A stretch of 64,000 bases of DNA from HGW-17 sp964516435 (GCA_964516435.1 CAZEZP010000041.1:10043-74042); one strand, 5' to 3'; counted from the first letter of the stretch, positions 24,376 to 33,357 are shown. A program made the numbers and translations. The notes: a model not told the origin generated them from the sequence alone.

Positions 24376-26755
24376 CGCCGGTTCCCGGTTCCGAACCGAA
24401 CCCGAGCCGCTTCTGGCATTTCGAGCACCCCGGAAAGTGAGCCCTTCTGGACTGCTCAATCCGCCGGGACGCTGGCGCACCCTGCTGACCTTCGGCTTGG
24501 TGATGCTGGTGCTCGCTGGCAGCGCTTTCGCGACGGCCTTCCTGGTATACCAGCAGAACGCCGCGCTACGGGTGCGCGAGCAACTGCAGCACCTGCTGCA
24601 GAAGGCCGAACTGGACGAGCCCGACAGTTACCGGCACCTCATCGCCATCCTGAAGACCCATGCCGACCTGCTGGGACGGGAGGAGACCGGAGAACGCATC
24701 GCCCGCTACGTCCTGCATCTGGCCCTCTCCCATGGCGATGCCTCGGCCCTGGCCCATGCATCGGAAGCCCGTTCCCTGGCCGAGACCCAGTCGCGCCAGA
24801 AGGGTCAATACTATAAAAAAGTATTCGACATCGCCCGGCTGCTGGTCGAAAAAAAATACGACCTGGCCCAACTGGAAGCTGAAAAAGCCCTGATCGGCTT
24901 TCCCCGCTCCGACATGCTGCTTTATGAACTCGCCCTGGCCCGGCTCCATCTGGGCGCATGGGACGCTGCCGATGCCACGCTGGAAATGGCGGCACTGCTG
25001 GGCAAACCCTCCCGTATCCCCATCCTGGTGGAACGGGCCACGCTCCAGCGGCGCCGAGGGAATTCCGAACAGGCCCTCCAGTTGCTCGACGAAATCCTGC
25101 GCCTGTCTCCCCAGCACCCCATCGCGCTCCTGGAAAAGCAGTTGTGTCTGGCTGCAGCCGGCAAGGACTGCGCCCCACCGGCGTCAGAAGACGGCCTGCC
25201 TTCCGTCGTCGCGCGCAACTCCTTGCTGCACGCCCTCTGCGCCAGGCGGCGGGGAGACTTCGCGGCCATGCAGGAGGCCTGTTCCCGCATCCCGGACACG
25301 GAACCCGAGTCCGTCTGGTGCCGGGCGAACGCATACTTTCTCGGCCCGATGGATGCTCGGGAATTCACCCGGCTCATTCCGGAACTGGAAATTTTTCCAT
25401 TTCCGGATGTACCTTGCCTCATCGCCGACTTTCATCTCGCCGGATTCCGCACGAAAGTGGCACGGCCCTACATGGAGGCTTGCCGGAAAAACCTGCCCGC
25501 GGAGACGAACGCCCATGACGTGCGGCGCCTGGCGGCCGCGATTCCGGACCGCGATGAAACCGTCCTGGCCGAAATCTGCCAGAATGCCCGGACGCCGGAC
25601 GTGCTGTGGAAATGCCTGGATGCCGCCTCCCAGTTGAACCGATGGGACCTGGTCCGCCCATTGGCCGCATCCCCGTCCCTTCCGGCAGCAGACCGCGAGT
25701 GGCTCGATGCCCTGTTCTTCACGGATGCCTTCGGACTGGCCACCACCCTGCAGCCCCCCCGGGACTGCACGAACCGGGGAATCCTGCTGCGCCGCCTGTG
25801 GGCCGCAGCCGCGCTGCTGGCCGGAAGGGAAACCGATGCCGTTTCCTGGACGCAACTGTCCGAAGACGCCTGCCCGAATTCCCTCCAGCATCATCTGCTC
25901 CACCTGGAAACCCTGCTGGCGGCCGGTCATGACGCCGCCGCCATGGAACGCCTCGACGCGCTCGGAGAAATCGAACACCCGGAAGGCATGTACCGGGCGG
26001 GGCGGGCCGCGCTGAAACTGGGCAGGCCCCGGGCGGCGGGATACTGGGCTGGTGCCCTGAAGCGGCGCTTTCCGGATGATTTCCGCGGTTTTTTGCTTTC
26101 GGCTCAAATCGACCTGGCTATGGACCAGTGGAAAACTTTTCAGGAAAACTTCGAATCCGCCCGGCGCCTGGCGTCGACCCATCCAGACGTCGCCGAACTG
26201 GCGGCGGTATGGGAAATCCATCAGGGCCGCATCGCCGCGGTCGAGTCCATTCTGCAGGGGTTGAGCGCCCCCGATGCCCCGGAAGCCTGGCTGCGCATGG
26301 CCCGCCGGATCCAGGCCGAAAACCCGCCAATCGCCGCGAAATGGCGGCTTACGGCCATCCGGATGTGGAAGGAAAGGCAAAGCCCGGCAGCGGCTTCCCG
26401 CGTGTGGGTAGAGCATATCCGCTATCTGGACCCCGTCCTGGAACGGGAGGAAATCCGGCGTGCGGCCGAAACCCTTCGCCAGATGCCGCAACTGCATCCC
26501 GCGGCCTGCATGTTCCTCGCCCGCCACCTCCATGCCGAAAACCGGGAGAATCCGGAAGTTCTGGCGTATATGGAAAAAGCGGTGGCCCTGGCGCCGGACA
26601 ATCCGGAGTACCGCCTCCTGTACGGAAAACAACTGGCCGCCCGGAATCCTGCCGCCGCTGCCGAGCAGTTCCGCCGCGTTCTTTCCATGCGGCCATCTGC
26701 CTGCAGCGAGGAAGCCAGAGCCCTGCTGCTGTCGATTTCGCCGGAGAAGCCATGA
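24368..26755 (+). CDS. membrane-anchored TPR-repeat protein
   Basis: The 795-residue product has one membrane helix near residues 40-62 (LLTFGLVMLVLAGSAFATAFLVY) and a long, mostly helical remainder with TPR-like units: repeated A...L..G...A....L..l...P pairs, clearest at about 175-260 (LLDEILRLSPQHPIALL) and at the C-terminus (AVALAPDNPEYRLLYGKQLA). No catalytic motif is present; it should be a scaffold. Its place after the SRP receptor and before a HEAT-repeat membrane protein suggests a membrane assembly. It shares an ATGA with the next gene. An alternative upstream start at 24296 is rejected because it lies inside the preceding gene. Confidence 0.7.
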   Translation: MNDAGSRFRTEPEPLLAFRAPRKVSPSGLLNPPGRWRTLLTFGLVMLVLAGSAFATAFLVYQQNAALRVREQLQHLLQKAELDEPDSYRHLIAILKTHADLLGREETGERIARYVLHLALSHGDASALAHASEARSLAETQSRQKGQYYKKVFDIARLLVEKKYDLAQLEAEKALIGFPRSDMLLYELALARLHLGAWDAADATLEMAALLGKPSRIPILVERATLQRRRGNSEQALQLLDEILRLSPQHPIALLEKQLCLAAAGKDCAPPASEDGLPSVVARNSLLHALCARRRGDFAAMQEACSRIPDTEPESVWCRANAYFLGPMDAREFTRLIPELEIFPFPDVPCLIADFHLAGFRTKVARPYMEACRKNLPAETNAHDVRRLAAAIPDRDETVLAEICQNARTPDVLWKCLDAASQLNRWDLVRPLAASPSLPAADREWLDALFFTDAFGLATTLQPPRDCTNRGILLRRLWAAAALLAGRETDAVSWTQLSEDACPNSLQHHLLHLETLLAAGHDAAAMERLDALGEIEHPEGMYRAGRAALKLGRPRAAGYWAGALKRRFPDDFRGFLLSAQIDLAMDQWKTFQENFESARRLASTHPDVAELAAVWEIHQGRIAAVESILQGLSAPDAPEAWLRMARRIQAENPPIAAKWRLTAIRMWKERQSPAAASRVWVEHIRYLDPVLEREEIRRAAETLRQMPQLHPAACMFLARHLHAENRENPEVLAYMEKAVALAPDNPEYRLLYGKQLAARNPAAAAEQFRRVLSMRPSACSEEARALLLSISPEKP

Positions 26756-28107
26756 AAAATCCTGCCGCCTCCCCCGTTCGCGAATGGATGTTCCGAATTT
26801 TTTCCAGCACCCCGCGGGTGGCCTCCATGCTGGCCGTTGGGGGGACGGCCCTCTTTTTCTATGCACGCGCCGCCTTCCGGTTCATCCGGGAGGAAAGTTC
26901 TTCTCCCCGCACCGACTTTTCCTTGCGCCTCTATTTTTACCTGGGCCTCCTCCTGACATCCTTTCTGGCGGCGATCCTGCTGGATTCCCTGCTCAATCGC
27001 AGAGCCTGGCTGTTGCATATCACGAAAAAACACGAACCGGCACCTGGCGACACGCCGGATTTCACCACCTACACCCGGCACCCCATCCAATTTTATTTTT
27101 ATTTCTTGCTTGTTTTCATTGGCGCTTGGCTATTTTACGACAAAATCAATAATAATTTCCACTCCTATTATGGTTCCATTGGAAAATACATGACTTTGCT
27201 GCGCAGCCCGAACGAAGAGGATCGGCTGGCCGCCATCGAACGGCTGGCCACGACCCATCATCCGCGCATGGTCGGTCTGATGGTGCGCCGCCTCGAAACC
27301 GGCACCGACCGGGAGCGGATCATCGCCACCTGGGCCGCGGGCAACGCGGAGCTCCGGGATCCCGCCATCGTGCAGGCGATCACCCGGAATCTCGAATCTC
27401 CGCAGGAAGCCCTGCGCCATGCCTCGTTTCTGGCGCTCGCCCGGATCGTGGAACGCCCGACGGTGGAATTCGTGCGGCGCCTGGAGGACGAGTTGCGGCG
27501 ATTTCTCGCTCAGTCACAGCCGCCGGCGCCGCATCTGCTGTTTGCGGCCGCCTTCCTGCGCACGCCCGAATTCCTGCCGGTATTCCTGGATGCGTTCGCG
27601 CTCGAGGACCCGGCCACATCGGTCATCGCCACCTACGCCATCGTCTGGATGACGGGAACCACGGCCGAGCAGAACCGGCGCATCCTGGAACGGCTGGACC
27701 GCAGCCTCGCCGGCAGCGACCGCCTGCGCTGCATGAACACGGTCGCCCTCCTGTTCAAGGCCCCCGAGCTCTCCGTGGAAACGCTCATGGCCCTTCGCCG
27801 GGAATTCGAGGCGAAGAGTTCCGATTTCCGCTGCCGGCCGGAAGTGTTTTCCCTGCATCCCTTCGATCCGCGCCGGGACACCATCAACATCACCCGCATC
27901 AACATCCAGGGATTCCGCTACCTCGCCAACGACCCGGAACCCTACCGCGAACGCATCCTGCGTGTGCTGGCGCGGGTGCGGGACGACAACATGATCCCCT
28001 GGCTCGAGCGAATGTCCAAGAACGAACAACTCCCGGAATACATCCGGGACCTGTGCCGGCAGACCGCCCAGGCGCGGCCCGCGCATGCGCCCTCCACGGG
28101 ATGGTGA
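26752..28107 (+). CDS. multi-pass membrane protein with HEAT-like repeats
   Basis: This is a 451-residue protein. The N-terminal 135 residues hold three membrane helices (near 22-40, 60-82 and 112-128). From about 145 onward are HEAT-like helix pairs (SPNEEDRLAAIERLATTH, AVVWMTG-type and RLRCMNTVALLF units), a scaffold fold. The coding DNA for the third helix (about 27090-27180) is unusually AT-rich for the window, with runs such as TTTTATTTTTATTT. It begins in an ATGA overlap with the TPR gene and ends the ftsY operon. The function is unknown. Confidence 0.68.
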   Translation: MKNPAASPVREWMFRIFSSTPRVASMLAVGGTALFFYARAAFRFIREESSSPRTDFSLRLYFYLGLLLTSFLAAILLDSLLNRRAWLLHITKKHEPAPGDTPDFTTYTRHPIQFYFYFLLVFIGAWLFYDKINNNFHSYYGSIGKYMTLLRSPNEEDRLAAIERLATTHHPRMVGLMVRRLETGTDRERIIATWAAGNAELRDPAIVQAITRNLESPQEALRHASFLALARIVERPTVEFVRRLEDELRRFLAQSQPPAPHLLFAAAFLRTPEFLPVFLDAFALEDPATSVIATYAIVWMTGTTAEQNRRILERLDRSLAGSDRLRCMNTVALLFKAPELSVETLMALRREFEAKSSDFRCRPEVFSLHPFDPRRDTINITRINIQGFRYLANDPEPYRERILRVLARVRDDNMIPWLERMSKNEQLPEYIRDLCRQTAQARPAHAPSTGW

Positions 28108-28320
28108 CCCCGGCTTGCAAGATCGCAAAAAGCGGTTATGGTTTCCTGCGGGCGCCTGTCGCTTTTTTCCTTTTTGGGTTCGGGTGCCTCCCGAATGTGA
28201 ACGCTTTTGTGACCTGGCGTTTACAGTCGCCCTGCGGACGCTGTCCCGCGGCAGGTGAAAGCGTGAAAAAGAAATTGTCGTACAAAGACTTTTCCGCTTT
28301 CCCTCCAGCCAAGCGGTCCG

Positions 28321-28336
28321 CGGCACGATTCTTGCG
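28321..28336 (+). promoter_or_regulatory. sigma-54 promoter of the outer-membrane barrel gene
   Basis: CGGCACGATTCTTGCG has GG (28322-28323) and GC (28334-28335) exactly 10 bp apart and matches GGCACG-N4-TTGC. The predicted +1 near 28347 leaves a 26-nt leader before ATG 28373. The 210 bp upstream is gene-free and could bind an activator. Confidence 0.7.
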
Positions 28337-28372
28337 GTACAGGTCACGCCGATGGTGGCATGGAGGTGCATC

Positions 28373-29137
28373 ATGAAAAAACTCTTTTTCGTCCTTTCCG
28401 CCCTGATGCTGATGTCGCTGTCCTCGATCGCTTCCGCACAGGTCATCATTCTGGAAGAAACGCCGGGCGACAACTGCAGGATGATGCTCTCCGGCCCGTG
28501 CGCGCCGGCGCCCGAACCGGCTCCCATGGTGATGCGCCCCCGCGTGGTGCGCCCCCGTTATGCGCCGCCCCCGGTGGTGAACGAACCCACCGTTCCGCCG
28601 CCCCCGGCCGGGCTTCCCCGGGCCGCGGCTGCCGAATGGATGCCCCAGTGGAGCGTGCATTTCATCTATCTGTCCACCGGAGACCAGGACGGTTCGCTGC
28701 TGGGCGGCGGGCTGAGCGCCGAATACATGTTCTCCCGCCATTTCGGGCTGGAAGGCAGCATCCTGGGAATGGGAAGCGGCCAGGAAGACATGTACGCCCC
28801 TTACCGCGACGGCATGCGCGCCGGCCTCTCCCTGCTGTGGTTCCCCAGCGGCATGAAGGCAGAGGGGATCTCCTTCTACATGCGCGGCGGCGTGGTGGCC
28901 GAAACCATTTCCACGTACGAGGACGCCTACGGCTATGAGCCCATCGCCAGCCGCGACACGAGTTACCGCGAAGTGGCGGCTGGCCTGCGCTACTACATTC
29001 CGCTGATTCGGAACTACTATGCCATGAGCCTGGGCATCGAAGCGTCCATCCTCTTCGATTCCCACAGCAGCGACTCGGAAGATGGCGAAGATCGCTCGAC
29101 GGCCGCTGCCCGCCTGACTTTCGGCTTCCACTTCTAA
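28373..29137 (+). CDS. outer-membrane beta-barrel protein with proline-rich N-terminus
   Basis: This 254-residue exported protein has a Sec signal (residues 1-23, cleavage after IASAQ). Residues 40-90 are Pro/Arg/Val-rich (RPRVVRPRYAPPPVV), perhaps a periplasmic wall-binding segment. The remainder is a series of alternating amphipathic strands (WSVHFIYLSTG, GLSAEYMFSRHFGLEGSILG, GLSLLWFP, ISFYMRGGVVAE) ending in LTFGFHF with a terminal Phe, the usual signal for barrel assembly. An eight-stranded OmpA/OmpW-like barrel is likely. The start is ATG 28373, with GGAGG upstream. It is the only gene in its transcription unit and is preceded by a sigma-54 promoter, so expression is probably conditional. 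Confidence 0.78.
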   Translation: MKKLFFVLSALMLMSLSSIASAQVIILEETPGDNCRMMLSGPCAPAPEPAPMVMRPRVVRPRYAPPPVVNEPTVPPPPAGLPRAAAAEWMPQWSVHFIYLSTGDQDGSLLGGGLSAEYMFSRHFGLEGSILGMGSGQEDMYAPYRDGMRAGLSLLWFPSGMKAEGISFYMRGGVVAETISTYEDAYGYEPIASRDTSYREVAAGLRYYIPLIRNYYAMSLGIEASILFDSHSSDSEDGEDRSTAAARLTFGFHF

Positions 29138-29144
29138 CCAAGTC

Positions 29145-29174
29145 TTGACCTCTCCCCCCGTTTTCTCCTAAGGT
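29145..29174 (+). promoter_or_regulatory. probable promoter of the metallophosphoesterase gene
   Basis: TTGACC (29145-29150), an 18-bp spacer and TAAGGT (29169-29174), 42 bp before ATG 29216. Confidence 0.5.
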
Positions 29175-29215
29175 CCCTTGTCGCGGCGCATGGATTTTGC
29201 GGCGAGGGGTTCCGA

Positions 29216-30340
29216 ATGTCCTTTCTCTTCATGATCGCTTTTCTCCTGGTGGTATTCGGCCTGTATGGGCTCGGGCACATCTATTTCTACAAGAGCCTGC
29301 TCCACGCTTTCCTGGTGCCGGACCGTCTCCGGGCCATTCTCATAGGGATTCTCCTGTTCCTGTGGATTTCTCCCTTCTTCATCGCACTGGTTTCCCGGTA
29401 TTTTCCCGGCACGCTATCCACCGTGCTGGCCCACATCGGATACAACTGGATGGGACTGCTCTTCCTGTTTCTCGCGGCCCACTTCGGCCTGGCCGCGGTG
29501 AACTGGCTATTTTCCCGCTGGGACTGGGGCGTCCCTGGCACCTGGACCTGGATCCTGGCTGCGGCGCTGGCGCTTTCGGGGTTCTTCTGGGGACGCATGG
29601 AAGCCTCCCGGATCCGCGTGAACCGGGTCGAAGTGGCCATGCCCACCTTCGACCTGGGGCACAAGGTGCGCCTCGTGCAGGTCTCCGATCTGCATTTCGG
29701 CCCCCTCGCAGGCATCGATTTCTCGCGGAAAGTCATCGACGCCATCCGTGAGCAGAATCCCGACATCGTGGTGTGCACCGGCGACTTCCTGGATCGGGGC
29801 ATCGCGGACGTGGAAACCCTCACCCGCATCTGGAGCGAACTTTCTCCCCCTCTCGGGAAATTCGCCGTGCTGGGCAACCACGAAGCCTACTCCGGCGTCG
29901 CCTGGAGCGAGGAGGTCCTCCGGAAAGCCGGATTCACGGTGCTGCGGGGCACGTTCGCGCAACCGCTGCCGCAACTGGTGATCGCCGGCGTGGACGACCC
30001 GGCCGTGGCCCAGACCGAACCCGGGTCGAAACCCGTATCCGAAATCGATCTCATGCGCTCCCTGCCGCGGCCCTCCTCGGTGGTGCTGCTCAAGCACCAG
30101 CCGAAAGCCGAAACCGTGGGACTCTTCGACCTGCAACTGTCGGGGCACACCCATGGCGGGCAGATTTTCCCGTTCGATCAACTGGTGCGCATCGGATACA
30201 AGTTCTTCCGGGGCACCTACCGGCTGGCCACCGGCCCGGTCATCCACGTCAGCGCCGGAACCGGCACCTGGGGGCCGCCCCTGCGGCTGTTCGTGCCCGC
30301 CGAAATCACGGTGGTGGACCTGGTGGCCCAGCGCCGCTGA
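29216..30340 (+). CDS. membrane-anchored metallophosphoesterase (YkuE/YaeI-like)
   Basis: This is a 374-residue protein. The N-terminal 130 residues contain four membrane helices. A calcineurin-type phosphoesterase domain follows with all metal-site motifs: DLHFG near 161, GDFLDRG near 186, GNHEAYSG near 221, HQPK near 289, and GHTHGGQIFPF near 307. Relatives such as YkuE and LpxG-type enzymes act on lipid-linked phosphates or nucleotides at the membrane; the exact substrate here is not predictable. ATG 29216 is preceded by GCGAGGGG. It is a single-gene unit, convergent with the VKOR fusion gene across a 131-bp gap that contains small GC-rich hairpins but no terminator U-tract. Confidence 0.85.
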   Translation: MSFLFMIAFLLVVFGLYGLGHIYFYKSLLHAFLVPDRLRAILIGILLFLWISPFFIALVSRYFPGTLSTVLAHIGYNWMGLLFLFLAAHFGLAAVNWLFSRWDWGVPGTWTWILAAALALSGFFWGRMEASRIRVNRVEVAMPTFDLGHKVRLVQVSDLHFGPLAGIDFSRKVIDAIREQNPDIVVCTGDFLDRGIADVETLTRIWSELSPPLGKFAVLGNHEAYSGVAWSEEVLRKAGFTVLRGTFAQPLPQLVIAGVDDPAVAQTEPGSKPVSEIDLMRSLPRPSSVVLLKHQPKAETVGLFDLQLSGHTHGGQIFPFDQLVRIGYKFFRGTYRLATGPVIHVSAGTGTWGPPLRLFVPAEITVVDLVAQRR

Positions 30341-30471
30341 CAGCTCCACGCCACGGGCGCGTTCTGCGCCGGGAGAATCCCCTGGCGTGCAAAACGCGGC
30401 GGCCGGCAGCGGTTCGGTCTTCCGCGAGGGCCGCTCCTTGGAGCCCCAGAAAACCTGCCGGCGGCGTCCCC

Positions 30472-32166
30472 TCAGGGAGCCGGTGGCGCGTCGGGCTTCT
30501 TCTGCAGGCGTTTTTCGATCTCGGGAATCAATTTTTCCAGGGGGATGTCCTGGTCGTCGATCCGGTACGCGGGAGTGGCATCGATCTTGAGCAGCAGCGC
30601 GGTCTCGATTTCGGTGCGCAGGAGGGATTCCGTATCCGGAGCCGCCACGCAGGCGGCCAGCGCCTTCGCATCGATTCCCAGCCGGGCGGCCAGATTCTCC
30701 GGGGAGATGTCATGGTTGGCCTTCTGGAACAGCAAATCATTGGCGGCCCAGAAAGCGTTCTGCTTCCCGGCGCAGATGGCCATCCGGGACAGCATGCATG
30801 CTCTCGGATGGAAGGGGCGCGTCACGATGCGGTTGCACGCCTGGTCGAGCGGGAAGTGGTGATGCACCAGGCGCACACGGCGCGGATTCTGCGCCACCAT
30901 CTTGCGCACTTTCATGTGCTCGCGCCGGCAGTGCGGGCACTGGTAGTCGCTGTATTCGTGAATGACCACGTCCGGGCGGGCCGCGCCGATCCATGGATGC
31001 CCACTTTCGTCCACGCCGGTGTCCAGCCGGGTGCGCTCCGCGATGATCCGCTCGATGTCTCCCAGCCCCGGCATGCGGGCGCCATCAATGAAAAACACGG
31101 GCGTCTCATTCAACTGCAGGCGATTGCCCAGTTCCACATCCCGGCGAATGTGTTCTTCCGTTTCCGGAGAACGCACGCAGGCCTCCAGCGCCGAAGCATC
31201 CAGAGCCAGCGCCGAAGCCAGCCGATAGGGAGAAAAGCGGGTATGGCGGTTGGCGTACAGCAAATCGTTGGCCTGCCAGAATTTCCCCTGTTTTCCTGCG
31301 CAGAACGCCAGCCGGGCGCGTTCGCAGGCGGAAAGATGGAAGGGTTCGGGCAGTGCCTTGTTGCAGGCCTGATCCAGCGGGTAGTTGAAATGCACCAGCC
31401 GCACCGTGTCTGCGTGCTTCACCACCAGATCCCGCACCTGGATGTGATACTTGGCGCAGGAAGGGCATTCGAAATCGCTGAACTCCTGGATGACCACCAG
31501 CGGTTTCTCGGAACCGATCCAGGGATGGCCATCCGACGTGAAGCCAGTGGGCAGAGACGGGACCTCGATGCGCGTCTCCATCTGCCAGTAGCGGGGAAAC
31601 CACAGGTAGCCGGCCGCCAGAAGGCCCAGCCCGGTGGCCGAAAAGGCCCCCAGGTGCAGCGGATGCCTGAAGAACCACACCACCAGTTCGATGGTGCCGC
31701 GCACGGGATGGATGCGATCCCTTACCATCCCCCAGAGCGCCAGGCCGAACAGGGAGAAATTCAGGATGTAGGTTCCAAAGCAAAAAATACAGATGGAAGA
31801 AATCCGGGTAATGGAAATGTAGCCCAGCACGATGGATATACAGCAGGAAAGCCCTTCCCAGAGAAACAGGTACACCAGGGGAAGCCGGCGTTTTTCGGCT
31901 ACGAGACCCGCCACGACGCCGATGGCCGTGAAGAGGTAGCCCAGAAGGCCCCACACGGACACGGGCAGGAACAGGAACACGGAATAGGGGTTTTCCGCCA
32001 CCGTTTCGCAGTTGGCCTTGGAACTGATGGAGCACACCGAGGAATTGGCCTGGTAATCGAACTGGGTAAAGACCTTCACGTGCAGCACGGTGAGATAGGC
32101 GGCGAAAGCGAAGCCGAGCAGCACGAAAGGAATCATGTATATAAACAAGCGTTTTTCACGGTTCAT
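30472..32166 (-). CDS. VKOR-DsbA-DsbA fusion, disulphide-forming oxidoreductase
   Basis: The 564-residue protein combines a VKOR domain with two thioredoxin-fold DsbA modules. Residues 7-145 are the four-helix VKOR bundle with loop cysteines 45 and 53 and the membrane CxxC CIFC (126-129). A fifth helix (172-190) leads to module one, with active site CPSC (234-237) and cis-Pro in ETPVFFID, and module two, with CPHC (410-413) and cis-Pro in ATPAYRID. The modules are a recent-looking duplication: both begin GHPWIG and contain FPLDQACN or YPLDQACN. VKOR would re-oxidise the modules and pass electrons to quinone, replacing DsbB. The many Cys-rich lipoproteins nearby are natural substrates. ATG 32166 is supported by GGAGG. 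Confidence 0.88.
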   Translation of the reverse strand: MNREKRLFIYMIPFVLLGFAFAAYLTVLHVKVFTQFDYQANSSVCSISSKANCETVAENPYSVFLFLPVSVWGLLGYLFTAIGVVAGLVAEKRRLPLVYLFLWEGLSCCISIVLGYISITRISSICIFCFGTYILNFSLFGLALWGMVRDRIHPVRGTIELVVWFFRHPLHLGAFSATGLGLLAAGYLWFPRYWQMETRIEVPSLPTGFTSDGHPWIGSEKPLVVIQEFSDFECPSCAKYHIQVRDLVVKHADTVRLVHFNYPLDQACNKALPEPFHLSACERARLAFCAGKQGKFWQANDLLYANRHTRFSPYRLASALALDASALEACVRSPETEEHIRRDVELGNRLQLNETPVFFIDGARMPGLGDIERIIAERTRLDTGVDESGHPWIGAARPDVVIHEYSDYQCPHCRREHMKVRKMVAQNPRRVRLVHHHFPLDQACNRIVTRPFHPRACMLSRMAICAGKQNAFWAANDLLFQKANHDISPENLAARLGIDAKALAACVAAPDTESLLRTEIETALLLKIDATPAYRIDDQDIPLEKLIPEIEKRLQKKPDAPPAP

Positions 32167-32214
32167 GCAAAAAACCTCCATCCTGCGCCCATACATCCAA
32201 CACGAAGCGAAGGG

Positions 32215-32242
32215 ATTTTATTCGTTCGGCGGCTTCATTCAA
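32215..32242 (-). promoter_or_regulatory. probable promoter of the VKOR fusion gene
   Basis: Minus strand: TTGAAT (32237-32242), 16-bp spacer, TAAAAT (32215-32220), about 50 bp before the ATG at 32166. Confidence 0.5.
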
Positions 32243-32287
32243 GGAAAAAGATAGAACGGGCCCGTTGTATCAAACGCCGGCAGGGCA

Positions 32288-33250
32288 TCACAGGCAGGCG
32301 CCGATGCCGGTGGGCAGGCCCACGTTGGTGTTGCAGGTGCCCGAACTGCAGGGATGGCTGGAATCGCACAGTTTGATGCAGACGTTGCCGGTGCCCGGGT
32401 CGGCACAGATGTTGCCCGCCCGGCAATCCAGCGTGGACGTGCAGGCGGTTCCCGTGGCGCCGGTCCCGTTGGTCAGGCACAGGCCATCGCCCGCGTCGCT
32501 CACGAGATAGCATCCCTGGCCCGAGGGACATCCGGTGGTCCCGCCCACCACGTCGCAATCGTCGTAGGGCGCGCACAGGAAGATGGTGTCGGAGCCCTCG
32601 ATGCCATAGGCGCAGATGCCGCCGGGGGGGCAGTCGGGATGCGCGTCGGTGCAGAAGGGATAGCAGGAATCCGTGGTTCCGTCGTTGAAGCAGGCGGATC
32701 CCTTGGGACACTCGCCATTGGGCCCGCAGGCGCCATACAGCGTACCACCGGCGAAATCCGAGGATGGAAGGCAGGTGGGCTGCAACTGCGCGTTCAGCCC
32801 GCAGATGAATCCGTTCTGGCAGGTCTGGGGACTATCGAAGAAGATGTCGTCGATCGTGCAGGTCCCGCCCGACTGGCAGGCCGAATGCGAGGCGCAGTCG
32901 GTGTCGGTGCAATCCGCCCGGCCGTCGCCGTCGTCATCGACGCCATTCGTGCAGTTCTCCACGCCCGGCTGGCAGGCCACATTGGCGGCGCAGTCGGCAT
33001 CCGCGCAGTCGGCATGATCGTCGCCGTCGTCATCGATGCCATTCGTGCAGTTCTCGGTGCTGGCCAGGCACGCCACATGGAGAACGCAGTCGGAATCGGC
33101 GCAGTCGACCCGGCCGTCCTTGTCGTCGTCGATGCCGTTGGTGCAGTCTTCGTCTTTCAGTTTGGAGTTTCCTCCCGCACACCCATAAAGCCAGGAAGAA
33201 AAAATTGCAATCAGCAAAAGAAGGAAGATAGTATTGATGCGTTGCGTCAT
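32288..33250 (-). CDS. lipoprotein with MopE-like DDDGD metal-binding repeats
   Basis: This is a 320-residue lipoprotein with lipobox LYGC. Residues about 33-125 hold three repeats of about 31 residues with the pattern CTNGIDDDGDxxADCxDxDC, the Asp-rich motif annotated in the Cu-binding MopE/myxobacterial metal-binding family and resembling calcium loops. The rest is Cys-rich with about 20 paired Cys (CPKGSACFNDG, CPPGGICAYG, CRAGNICADPG), similar to other delta-proteobacterial surface proteins. Folding would need disulphide formation, and the VKOR-DsbA fusion is the adjacent gene. The start at 33250 is chosen over 33298 because the signal peptide begins there and GGAGG lies nine bases upstream. 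Confidence 0.82.
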   Translation of the reverse strand: MTQRINTIFLLLLIAIFSSWLYGCAGGNSKLKDEDCTNGIDDDKDGRVDCADSDCVLHVACLASTENCTNGIDDDGDDHADCADADCAANVACQPGVENCTNGVDDDGDGRADCTDTDCASHSACQSGGTCTIDDIFFDSPQTCQNGFICGLNAQLQPTCLPSSDFAGGTLYGACGPNGECPKGSACFNDGTTDSCYPFCTDAHPDCPPGGICAYGIEGSDTIFLCAPYDDCDVVGGTTGCPSGQGCYLVSDAGDGLCLTNGTGATGTACTSTLDCRAGNICADPGTGNVCIKLCDSSHPCSSGTCNTNVGLPTGIGACL

Positions 33251-33269
33251 TGCATAACACCTCCGGGCG

Positions 33270-33298
33270 CAGTATTTCGCAAATTCCGGCAAAGTCAA
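33270..33298 (-). promoter_or_regulatory. probable promoter of the MopE-like lipoprotein gene
   Basis: Minus strand: TTGACT (33293-33298), 17-bp spacer, ATACTG (33270-33275), about 20 bp before the start codon. The same -35/-10 pairing, with ACACTG, precedes the lipoprotein gene that starts at 4999. Confidence 0.4.
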
Positions 33299-33357
33299 AC
33301 CGAAATCTCACGAAAATCCAATCCCAGAAAACATTTCATGCATGGCGCACAAAAAAA

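Noticed and set aside
30341..30471. Bidirectional terminator between the phosphoesterase and VKOR genes
   Set aside because: GC-rich small hairpins are present (GGCGC-N5-GCGCC) but no U-tract follows on either strand.
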